In this document: positions 1-6,203 of the stretch, in pieces
Layout of the letters: every line of letters begins with the position of its first letter
Numbering within the stretch: position 1 is the first letter of the stretch
Source: DATJAJ01 sp035622335
GTDB taxonomy: Archaea; Thermoproteota; Nitrososphaeria; Nitrososphaerales; Gagatemarchaeaceae
NCBI GenBank assembly: GCA_035622335.1
Contig: DASPVO010000043.1
Coordinates: 1 to 7,343 of the forward strand
DNA: 7,343 bases
Direction of reading: 5' to 3'
Program-made: the position numbers and the translations under genes
The notes under the pieces: model-generated
The model's input: only the letters and a program-made list of their open reading frames with translations
Told to the model about the DNA's origin: nothing
Database searches by the model: none

Positions 1-70
1 TCTGCCTGTGGGCTGGGTCAACTTCCTGCCTATCGACAAGCCATCGCGATGGGAGCTTCTGCGGCATTAA
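1..70 (+). CDS. C-terminal end of an unidentified protein (5' end outside the window)
   Basis: Reading from base 2, the frame gives 22 residues, LPVGWVNFLPIDKPSRWELL then RH, and stops at TAA 68-70. Most of its codons end in G or C, like those of the downstream genes, and the composition (Trp, Pro, Phe, charged residues) looks like real protein. The other two forward frames are also open here, but one has many A/T-ending codons and the other is cysteine-rich, so they are less likely. I do not recognise the family from so short a tail. The gene is on the same strand as the MFS exporter, 66 bp upstream of its start, so it may be a separate unit or the previous gene of an operon. Confidence 0.45.
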   Translation, partial: LPVGWVNFLPIDKPSRWELLRH

Positions 71-87
71 GCCTTTCCCGAAGTCAA

Positions 88-97
88 TTTCTTAAGG
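88..97 (+). promoter_or_regulatory. Possible TATA box of the MFS gene
   Basis: The AT-rich stretch TTTCTTAAGG lies in the short gap between the upstream stop (70) and the GTG at 137. An archaeal TATA box here would place transcription start near 118, giving a leader of about 19 nt. There is no strong Shine-Dalgarno before the GTG; only a weak purine run, GAGAGAAA, is present. This is inferred from position and composition only. Confidence 0.3.
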
Positions 98-136
98 GGG
101 TCATCTAGAGCCAGTTCAGCAGAGACTCGAGAGAAA

Positions 137-1900
137 GTGGAGTACAAGTGGGTCGCTCTTTCCAACACGACGATAGGCGCGCTGATGGCGTCTCTCGATG
201 GCACGATAGTCCTGATCTCGCTCCCGGCCATCTTCCGGGGCTTGGACATGAATCCACTCACGTCCTTCCAGTACCTTCTGTGGCTCCTCTTCGGGTACAG
301 CGTGTGCACAGCGACTCTCCTCGTGACGTTCGGGCGGATTTCGGACATGTTCGGGAGGGTGAAGCTGTTCAACCTCGGGTTTGCAATCTTCACGATAGGG
401 TCTGTCCTCGCGTACCTGACCCCCAACACAGGCACACTTGGGGCCTCCGAGCTGATAACATTCAGGATTATCCAAGGCATCGGAGGAGCGTTCCTCTTCG
501 CCAACGGCGCGGCGATTCTCACCGACGCCTTCCCTGAGCACGAGCGCGGTCAGGCTCTTGGAATCAACATGGTCTCGGTCCTGGCTGGGTCACTGATCGG
601 CCTGATCATGGGCGGCGTGCTCGCGTATTACAACTGGAGGTACATCTTCCTGGTGAGCGTCCCGGTCGGCGTCTTCGGGACGGCGTGGTCTTACCTCAGG
701 CTCAAGGAGGTAGGAAAGATCAATCGGGACCAGTCGCTCGATCTGTGGGGGAACCTCGCTTTCGGCGCGGGGCTGACGCTGATTCTCGTAGGGGTGACCT
801 ACGGACTGTTGCCGTATCCTCCTTCATCGATGGGGTGGGGTAACCCCTGGGTGATCGCGTCACTGGCTTTGGGTGGCGGTCTGCTGGTAGTTTTCCCGTT
901 CATAGAGAGCCACGTGAAGTCGCCGATGTTCAGGATGGATCTCTTCAAGATTCGAGCGTTCAGCACCGGAAACTTTGCGGGCTTGCTGGCGTCGATAGGG
1001 AGGGGAGGGGTGCAGATAATGCTCGTGATCCTGCTTCAGGGCATCTGGCTCCCGCTTCATGGATACTCCTATCAGTCCACACCCTTCTGGTCTGGTATCT
1101 ACATCACACCCCTGCTCCTGGGCTTCGTTGTGATGGGTCCGATAAGCGGACGGCTTTCTGACAGGCGCGGAGCGCGCGGCCTGGCGACTCTCGGGATGGT
1201 CATCACGGCCATCTCATTCGTCTTCCTGTCCTTGCTGCCCTACGACTTCGCGTTCCCCGAGTTCGCCGTTATACTGTTCGTGATGGGCGTAGGAGGGGGC
1301 CTCTTCGCTTCACCGAACACCGTCTCGATAATGAACTCCGTACCGCCGGAGCACAGGGGGGCCGCGTCGGGCATGAGAGCGACCTTCCAAAACGTCGGCC
1401 AGACGGTCAGCATCGCGATCTTCTTCACGATCGTCCTCTCTGCGCTTTCAGGCAGCCTACCCAACGCGCTCAGCGCTGCCGCGACGAGCGCCAACGCTCC
1501 TCAACTCGCGACGGCGTTTCGAAGCATTCCTCCCACGGGAGCTCTCTTCGCAGCGTTTCTGGGGATAAACCCCGTCCAGTCGATACTGAGCGGCCTTCCA
1601 TCTGGCCTGACCAACTCCCTATCGCCTACTGTAATCGCCACGCTGACGAGCAAGACTTTCTTCCCCCTCGCCATCGCCCCGGCCTTCATATCTGCTCTTC
1701 AGGAGGCGTTCTACATAGGAGCAGGAATCTCCGTCGTGGCGGCTGTGACCTCTATGCTCAGAGGGAGAGGCCCTTCCGTCTTCAACGTGAAGGCGGCCGA
1801 AAAGATCAGGGAGGAGATCCCACCACCGACGAACTCCCCGGTCAAAGAGCCGATTGTGGCGAGGCAGACGAAGGAGGAAGGGGAGAGCGAAATCGACTGA
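137..1900 (+). CDS. MFS exporter, DHA2 (14-TM, EmrB/QacA-like) family
   Basis: A 587-residue polytopic membrane protein, probably a proton-coupled exporter of drugs or other small molecules. The first helix carries LDGTIVLISLPAI (residues 20-32), the DHA-family LDxTIVNVALP signature. MFS motif A, GRISDMFGRVK, is at 66-76 between TM2 and TM3, and a second weaker copy, GRLSDRRGARG, is near 338-348. The segment NWRYIFLVSVPVG (166-178) is typical of TM6 in DHA2 proteins. Fourteen hydrophobic segments can be placed, the last near 520-541. A long, Ser/Ala/Pro-rich loop occupies about 437-515, and a charged cytoplasmic tail follows from 541. GTG 137 is the only start codon between the in-frame stop at 68-70 and the first helix. 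The 3' end overlaps the cupredoxin ORF, which suggests co-expression. The substrate cannot be told from sequence. Confidence 0.93.
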   Translation: MEYKWVALSNTTIGALMASLDGTIVLISLPAIFRGLDMNPLTSFQYLLWLLFGYSVCTATLLVTFGRISDMFGRVKLFNLGFAIFTIGSVLAYLTPNTGTLGASELITFRIIQGIGGAFLFANGAAILTDAFPEHERGQALGINMVSVLAGSLIGLIMGGVLAYYNWRYIFLVSVPVGVFGTAWSYLRLKEVGKINRDQSLDLWGNLAFGAGLTLILVGVTYGLLPYPPSSMGWGNPWVIASLALGGGLLVVFPFIESHVKSPMFRMDLFKIRAFSTGNFAGLLASIGRGGVQIMLVILLQGIWLPLHGYSYQSTPFWSGIYITPLLLGFVVMGPISGRLSDRRGARGLATLGMVITAISFVFLSLLPYDFAFPEFAVILFVMGVGGGLFASPNTVSIMNSVPPEHRGAASGMRATFQNVGQTVSIAIFFTIVLSALSGSLPNALSAAATSANAPQLATAFRSIPPTGALFAAFLGINPVQSILSGLPSGLTNSLSPTVIATLTSKTFFPLAIAPAFISALQEAFYIGAGISVVAAVTSMLRGRGPSVFNVKAAEKIREEIPPPTNSPVKEPIVARQTKEEGESEID

Positions 1901-2327
1901 GAAGGCTGCGAGGCGAGACAGGGCCCTCGCCGTGGCAGTCGTGGCGCTACTGGTCGCGGTGGCGTCCTTCGGGTACAGTTACCTGAACAGGCCGCAGACT
2001 GCCTCCGTTGTCGGTCAAGACCGTGTATTCGTGGTCACCGTAGCCGAGGAGCCGTTCAACCAGAGCCTTACTGGAATTCCGAACTACTCCTTCGTGCCGA
2101 GCAACATCGTGGTGAACCAGGGGGACACTGTCACGATACACTTCTACGACACCGACGTCAACAAGCACACGTTCACCATCGCAGCGCCGTACGACATAAG
2201 CATCGACCTATCGGGAGGAGAGAACCAGAACGTGACATTCGTAGCCAAGTACTCAGGGATCTTCACCTACTACTGCATCTATCACCTTCCCACGATGGTG
2301 GGGCAGCTGACCGTGCTCTCTGACTAG
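1854..2327 (+). CDS. Membrane-anchored cupredoxin (plastocyanin-like blue copper protein)
   Basis: A short basic N-terminus (RGRRRRKGR...KAARRDR) precedes one hydrophobic helix at about 24-43. A single cupredoxin domain on the outer face follows (about 58-157). The predicted type-1 copper ligands are visible: His105 (NKHTF) and the loop CIYHLPTM giving Cys141, His144 and Met148. The spacing is C-x2-H-x3-M, between amicyanin and plastocyanin. Such proteins usually carry single electrons or bind copper; the partner is unknown. The start is uncertain: TTG 1854 overlaps the MFS gene by 47 bp and keeps the positive-inside residues before the helix, while GTG 1932 would remove them. A purine-rich AAGGAGGAAG at 1871-1880 looks like a Shine-Dalgarno but has no usable start codon at the right distance. 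The domain assignment is firm and the start is not. Confidence 0.85.
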   Translation: MWRGRRRRKGRAKSTEKAARRDRALAVAVVALLVAVASFGYSYLNRPQTASVVGQDRVFVVTVAEEPFNQSLTGIPNYSFVPSNIVVNQGDTVTIHFYDTDVNKHTFTIAAPYDISIDLSGGENQNVTFVAKYSGIFTYYCIYHLPTMVGQLTVLSD

Positions 2328-2404
2328 AGCGGGTGTTTGGACCGTCTGGCTTTTGCAACAAGATAATCTCTAGTCCAAATATGAGAAGGATTAACTCCCA
2401 GTCA

Positions 2405-2412
2405 AGATATAC
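2405..2412 (+). promoter_or_regulatory. Possible TATA box of the S51 peptidase gene
   Basis: AGATATAC lies in the gap before the peptidase gene. A start about 26 bp downstream, near 2435, would give a leader of roughly 44 nt that contains the Shine-Dalgarno. Other AT-rich words nearby, such as CAAATATGA further upstream, could serve equally well, so the assignment is weak. Confidence 0.27.
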
Positions 2413-2466
2413 AGATCTTCAAATGAGGAAGAGCGTCTCCACCGTGACGATCCGCTGTGACGTTAC

Positions 2467-2472
2467 GAGGAG
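2467..2472 (+). promoter_or_regulatory. Shine-Dalgarno of the S51 peptidase gene
   Basis: GAGGAG ends 6 bases before ATG 2479. It is the clearest ribosome binding site in the window and fixes this ATG as the start. The other genes here have weak or no such site. Confidence 0.7.
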
Positions 2473-2478
2473 CAGCGC

Positions 2479-3174
2479 ATGAAACTTCTTCTTACCTCCG
2501 CTGGCATAAGCAACGCCAGTATCCGCACCACGCTTGTCGAACTACTGGGCAAACCGATTGCGGAGTCGAGCGCCCTGATCATACCCACTGCGACATACGC
2601 CATGGGCGGTCCTGCTTCCGCGTACAGGATCATCCGTGGGGTGGCCAACACCCCCTTGTGCGAATTGGGTTGGAAGTCACTGGGGGTCTTGGAACTAACC
2701 GCTCTACCCAGTATCGATAGAGAACACTGGGTGCCAATGGTCCGTGAGACTGACGCCCTTCTGGTCGGAGGGGGCGATAGCCTGTATCTGTGCTACTGGA
2801 TGCGACAGTCTGGACTGGCGGACCTTCTGCCATCGTTGAAGCGCGAGTCAGTCTACGTCGGGGTGAGCGGAGGGAGCATGGCGCTGACTCCCAGAATAGG
2901 AGAGGACTTCAAACGCTGGAATCCGCCTACCGGAGACGACAGAGCTCTAGGGGTGGTTGATTTCTCGCTCTTTCCGCACGTGGATAACGAGAAGATGCCG
3001 GACAATTCTATGGCCAGCGCGGAGAGATGGGCCGCAGGGCTAGGAGTGCAGGCGTACGCGATTGACGATCAGACGGCCATAAGAGTGACCGACGGAGTTG
3101 TTGAAGTAGTATCCGAGGGTCACTGGAAACGGTTTGAACCTACTGTAAGTGACAGAGGCCCAAAGACTGACTAG
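2479..3174 (+). CDS. Peptidase E-like protein, serine peptidase family S51
   Basis: A 231-residue cytosolic protein, close to the usual length for S51 enzymes (peptidase E/alpha-aspartyl dipeptidase and relatives). The nucleophile elbow is YVGVSGGSM, with the likely catalytic Ser130 in G-x-S-G-G where peptidase E has GWSAG. The strand-turn LLVGGGDSLYL (94-104) matches the GGGN/D loop that precedes the active site in the family. FPHVDN places a candidate catalytic His at 167, and the C-terminal AIDDQTAIRVTDG (194-206) is also typical. Classical peptidase E cleaves Asp-X dipeptides; the broader family includes cyanophycinases, so the substrate is inferred only loosely. ATG 2479 is supported by a Shine-Dalgarno. 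The gene stands alone after a 151-bp gap and converges on the next gene. Confidence 0.88.
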   Translation: MKLLLTSAGISNASIRTTLVELLGKPIAESSALIIPTATYAMGGPASAYRIIRGVANTPLCELGWKSLGVLELTALPSIDREHWVPMVRETDALLVGGGDSLYLCYWMRQSGLADLLPSLKRESVYVGVSGGSMALTPRIGEDFKRWNPPTGDDRALGVVDFSLFPHVDNEKMPDNSMASAERWAAGLGVQAYAIDDQTAIRVTDGVVEVVSEGHWKRFEPTVSDRGPKTD

Positions 3175-3197
3175 TGCGGTAAGTTAGTTCACGAGTT

Positions 3198-3211
3198 TAA
3201 GATTACTCTTA
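3198..3211. terminator. Small AT-rich inverted repeat between convergent genes
   Basis: TAAGA-TTAC-TCTTA forms a 5-bp stem with a 4-nt loop in the 57-bp gap between the convergent peptidase and reductase genes. It could help end transcription from both sides, but the stem is short and lacks a long T-run. Confidence 0.2.
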
Positions 3212-3231
3212 GAGCAATGGAGTGCCACTCT

Positions 3232-3861
3232 TCAATCTCGTGCAGCAGCGTAGTGCAGGAAGACCGCACCTCCCGATGACTTGAGGGGCCTAGCCTCGAC
3301 CAGGCGAAAGTCATGTCGCAGCGGAGCACCCATCGGAATCATGTCGTCGGGGTTGTCGGGCTGCCTGTCGACGTCGAACAAGGGCTTTCCACGTCCCACC
3401 ACGCTTGGATAGACGGTCAGACGAAGCTCATCGACCAGTCCCAGACGGAGGAACTGCTGGGCGAGTCGAGGACCACCACCGAGAAGCATATTCCCACCAG
3501 GTTTCGACTTGAGTCGATTCACCTCCTTCGAGATATCGCCGCGGACTATACGAGACTTCTCCCAAGAGGCAGACTTCAACCTTCGTGAAAATACAATCTT
3601 CTCGGCGCGGTCAGCGAACGCCGAAAATAACCGCGAATATTTTCCCGCGTCTGGCTTCTTCCGAACCTGGGGCCAGAAGCTTGACCACTTCATGTATGTC
3701 TGCCGGCCGAGAAGGAGGGCGTCGACCGAATCCCAATAACTGGCGTACATCGATTCCCAGAAGTCCGAAGCGTCCTCGTCGTCCTCGTTGGGATAAACGG
3801 GCCACTCGGCGACTCCGTCGATGGTCATCTGCAGAGCTGCAAGCACCTTTCGCGTCCGCAC
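3232..3861 (-). CDS. Dihydrofolate reductase family protein (RibD C-terminal/YyaP-like)
   Basis: A 209-residue soluble protein with the fold shared by dihydrofolate reductase and the RibD reductase domain, which bind NAD(P)H. Visible landmarks are MTIDGVAE at 12-19 (family MSLDGxIA), LLLGRQTY at 49-56, KIVFSRRL at 88-95, and the C-terminal block NMLLGGGPRLAQQFLRLGLV followed by DELRLTVYPSVVGRGKPLF (124-162). The last of these is the strongest family signature. Proteins of this small YyaP/YwjB-like type mostly have no proven substrate, and neighbours here give no riboflavin or folate context. GTG 3861 is chosen because it places the first strand (RKVLAALQMTIDG) at the normal distance from the N-terminus. 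An ATG at 3890-3888 is out of frame. Confidence 0.87.
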   Translation of the reverse strand: MRTRKVLAALQMTIDGVAEWPVYPNEDDEDASDFWESMYASYWDSVDALLLGRQTYMKWSSFWPQVRKKPDAGKYSRLFSAFADRAEKIVFSRRLKSASWEKSRIVRGDISKEVNRLKSKPGGNMLLGGGPRLAQQFLRLGLVDELRLTVYPSVVGRGKPLFDVDRQPDNPDDMIPMGAPLRHDFRLVEARPLKSSGGAVFLHYAAARD

Positions 3862-3899
3862 TTCGGCGATAAATTCGCGGGCTCGACCATAAGCTTTGT

Positions 3900-3908
3900 C
3901 GATAAACG
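3900..3908 (-). promoter_or_regulatory. Possible TATA box of the reductase family gene
   Basis: CGTTTATCG on the - strand is centred about 43 bp before the GTG start. A transcription start 26 bp downstream would fall near 3878, with a leader of about 17 nt. It lies between the gene and the tRNA-like repeat at 3939-3978. Confidence 0.27.
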
Positions 3909-3938
3909 AAATCGAAGTCCACTGTGGGGTGCTCGATG

Positions 3939-3978
3939 GCTTGCTCTGAGATTATTTTTGGTAGCCCGGCCTTGAATC
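3939..3978 (-). repeat. Diverged copy of the tRNA-Gln 3' end plus downstream flank (possible att scar)
   Basis: Aligned without gaps to 6181-6220, 31 of 40 positions are identical. The match includes an exact 11-bp core, TAGCCCGGCCT on the + strand (3962-3972 against 6204-6214), which is the 3' acceptor strand, the discriminator base and part of the T-stem of the tRNA. Two further blocks match in register downstream of the tRNA end: TATTTT (3953-3958) and TCTGAG (3945-3950). Beyond 3978 the similarity to the tRNA fades, so this is a fragment and not a second tRNA gene. Same-orientation 3' tRNA fragments are the usual scar left by tyrosine-integrase insertion at a tRNA gene. A local duplication is the alternative. 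Confidence 0.6.
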
Positions 3979-4017
3979 CGTCAAGATATCGCATCATGAG
4001 TCGTGCTGAGAGACGTT

Positions 4018-6057
4018 TCAGTTGTGGGATTCATAAGGTAGACCAGCCTTCCTGAGAAGTTCCCCGAAGCGGAGGTCCTTCCTTGCATTCTCATAGAGGG
4101 GACTGCACCGCAGAAGCGACACGAAGAGGGTGTGGTCCTCCGCCGCCCTGAACTGGTAATCAAAGAACTTGCCAAGATCTCCCAAGGCGAAGTAGATGAA
4201 CCCAGCGAAAGAGGTGGTCCCCCACCCCTCCCCCTTATCCAGCTTCGTTATCATCTCATGGGCGGTCTTCGTGTCGCCAGTTAGAGCCGCAAGAATGCCC
4301 CTGTTACAGTAAGTACTAGGAACGGTCGGGCTTATTCTTTCCTGTTCCTTGACCATCTTCTCTGCCTCTTTGTAATCCCCTTTGCACACGTAGTAATCGA
4401 ACATGCTCCGATAGGTAACATAGGGCTCAAGTTGCCGGGTTTTCCTCCAGTGTTCCGTCGCCTCCCGCTCCCTACCTGACCAGAAGTATGCCCATCCTAG
4501 CCAGGTTATCGTCCCCACCGCCAGAGGGTCCAGCTTGTATGCCTTCTCCGCCGCTCTGACCATTTCCTCTTTGTCACCCAAATTAGCAGCCATAATTGCT
4601 ACCCAAGCGTGTGCGTCCGCAAGGTTGGGGTTGAGCTCTAAGGCCTCTTTGAGTTCGTTCGTACCTTTCTGATTCTCGTCGACGTTTAGCATGATCCCGG
4701 ACAGTCTGACGTGGGCCTCAGCTAGGTCCGGGTCCATCTCCAGAGCCTTTAGAGCCGATGCTCGACCCTTCTCGAGCCCTTCATAGTACGGAATGTAGCC
4801 CCGGTTAGCCATGCCCTGGTAGCATTCAGCGATTCCTACGTATCCCCTTGCAAACTTGGGGTCCCTCGCGACCGCGTCTTCGAAGAGGCTCAGCGCTTGC
4901 CGGAGCGGCTCCTCACCAAGCCCTACCCTGGCGAGTTGCATCCCTCTAAGATAATATGTATACGCCACAGTATCCCCCGTAGCCTTCTTCTCAATCGTGT
5001 GCTTTTCAGAGTCCAAGAGCCTGATTTTCAGCTCACTTGCCACCCGTTCTGCTATGTCACTCTCCACGGCGAAGATGTCGTCCATGTCCTTGTCGTAGTG
5101 AGAGGACCAAAGGTGAACTTCGGTGTCTGTGTTAATCAATTGAGCAGTGACCCGTATCCTGTTCCCCGCCTTTCTGACGCTCCCCTCGATGAGCGACACT
5201 ACGCTGAGTTCCCTTCCGATTTCTGCGGCCTTCCTCTCCCTATTCTTGTAGGTCATCACCGAGGTTCGGGCTATCACCTCGATTTCTTTGATCTGGGAGA
5301 GTTTATCGATTATTTCCTCAGTCATGCCATCGGCCAGATATTCGTCATCTGGATCCGGACTCATGTTGGCAAAGGGTAGGACTGCGACTCGCTTTACCTG
5401 AGACCCAAGCGATGAAGCGCCGTTTCTTGCTTCCACGCCAATTGGGACCAACAAAGTAGACGCAGCCGGCCTGATCCCACGCATCTTCTTTATCCTGATT
5501 TCCACTTCAGCTTCCGCTGAACGTTTGACGGCCAACACCCCATCAAAGAGGAGTTCCAACCCGGCCAAGACCTGAGGTGGGTGCATGTCCTCCTGGACGA
5601 TAGCGACCAATGTGGCGTTATGCCTCTTCAAATCGGCCAAGAGCTGACTCAGGAATCTGAAGACAGAGTCGCTTGTGTTGTCCATCAGAAGCTGAGAAGG
5701 GAGATCAAAAGCAATCCGGATCCCTTTACTTTCGTGCTCCTTCAGGACGCTCTTGATTCCGAACGAGATGCTTGCAAGGTCCCCTAACACGTAATCCCTG
5801 TCCCCTTTCTCGGGGCACATCCAGTAAGTCCCTTTGTCCAGGTCTATGCCCGAGGCCTTCGCATCGCTGGCAACATCCTCTGGTAACAACCTTGTCGCGA
5901 ACAAGCAGAAGTCACCGTCGTCTAGTCCTGAGCGGATGAATTGGTAAGCGAGACTTTCCTTCTCGCCGCCGGAGAGACCTTCAATTAGGACACTTGACCT
6001 CTGTGGGTATCCACCGGCCAGAATCTTATCGAGTGAGTACACGCCGGATGATGGCAA
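4018..6057 (-). CDS. KaiC/RAD55-like pseudo-ATPase + TolB-like domain + TPR fusion protein
   Basis: A 679-residue protein with no signal peptide or membrane helix, so probably cytosolic. Residues 1-195 resemble a KaiC/RAD55 domain (SGVYSLDKILAGGYP, then strand IRIAFD with Walker B-like Asp118, then FDGVLAVKR). The P-loop is damaged: GLSGGEKES (27-35) has Glu32 for the last Gly and Glu34 for Ser/Thr, and the KaiC Glu-Glu pair appears to be Arg-Leu (FATRLLPED, 53-61). Residues 222-350 match the TolB-like domain (COG5616 type): RVAVLPFANMSPDPDDEYLA, DGMTEEI, IEGSVRKAGNRIRVTAQLI. Residues about 365-660 are TPR repeats. In bacteria this TolB/TPR pair usually follows a cyclase or a DNA-binding domain, which suggests a signalling or scaffold role. 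TTG 6057 is the start used, since TGA at 6063-6061 lies two codons upstream; see the finding on the nearby ATG. Confidence 0.85.
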   Translation of the reverse strand: MPSSGVYSLDKILAGGYPQRSSVLIEGLSGGEKESLAYQFIRSGLDDGDFCLFATRLLPEDVASDAKASGIDLDKGTYWMCPEKGDRDYVLGDLASISFGIKSVLKEHESKGIRIAFDLPSQLLMDNTSDSVFRFLSQLLADLKRHNATLVAIVQEDMHPPQVLAGLELLFDGVLAVKRSAEAEVEIRIKKMRGIRPAASTLLVPIGVEARNGASSLGSQVKRVAVLPFANMSPDPDDEYLADGMTEEIIDKLSQIKEIEVIARTSVMTYKNRERKAAEIGRELSVVSLIEGSVRKAGNRIRVTAQLINTDTEVHLWSSHYDKDMDDIFAVESDIAERVASELKIRLLDSEKHTIEKKATGDTVAYTYYLRGMQLARVGLGEEPLRQALSLFEDAVARDPKFARGYVGIAECYQGMANRGYIPYYEGLEKGRASALKALEMDPDLAEAHVRLSGIMLNVDENQKGTNELKEALELNPNLADAHAWVAIMAANLGDKEEMVRAAEKAYKLDPLAVGTITWLGWAYFWSGREREATEHWRKTRQLEPYVTYRSMFDYYVCKGDYKEAEKMVKEQERISPTVPSTYCNRGILAALTGDTKTAHEMITKLDKGEGWGTTSFAGFIYFALGDLGKFFDYQFRAAEDHTLFVSLLRCSPLYENARKDLRFGELLRKAGLPYESHN

Positions 6058-6082
6058 CTTTCATTGCTGCGGGTGCCAATCG

Positions 6083-6096
6083 AATTAAGAGTATTT
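6083..6096 (-). promoter_or_regulatory. Possible TATA region of the fusion gene
   Basis: The - strand reads AAATACTCTTAATT across this stretch. Taking TTAATT as the box puts transcription start near 6060, so the mRNA would be leaderless or nearly so. Taking AAATACTC puts it near 6066, just before the out-of-frame ATG at 6064. No Shine-Dalgarno is visible before the TTG. Confidence 0.35.
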
Positions 6097-6203
6097 CGGG
6101 GAGATATTGCCAAGGATTCAAGCAGGCCCAATACTAAGAGCTACAGGAGAGCTGGAATCAAGCTTATTATGTTTAGCAGAGCTCATTCTGAGCCTATTTT
6201 AGA

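Larger units (their letters stand above)
2328..2478. other. Intergenic gap between the cupredoxin and S51 peptidase genes
   Basis: This 151-bp non-coding stretch is more AT-rich than the flanking genes. It has a GGCTTTTGC T-run just after the cupredoxin stop, which might end transcription weakly, and a TATA-like AGATATAC at 2405-2412. No RNA gene or convincing hairpin is visible. Confidence 0.5.

Noticed and set aside
116..541. Long frames antisense to or overlapping the exporter gene (67-522 -, 116-541 -, 148-537 +)
   Set aside because: They shadow a clear, full-length MFS protein, have no domain motifs, and show the biased composition expected from GC-rich codon positions read in the wrong frame.
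3611..3997. Open frame on the - strand (128 codons) starting MMRYLDGFKAGLPKI across the tRNA-like repeat and into the reductase gene
   Set aside because: Most of it is an out-of-frame shadow of the reductase gene with an Arg/Ser-rich composition. Its N-terminal part translates the tRNA-derived repeat, so it is unlikely to be a gene.
6137..6183. Three copies of AGAGCT upstream of the fusion gene (6137, 6148, 6178), two of them 11 bp apart
   Set aside because: A rough count shows that three copies of some hexamer this close together is expected by chance in a window of this size, and there is no dyad structure.
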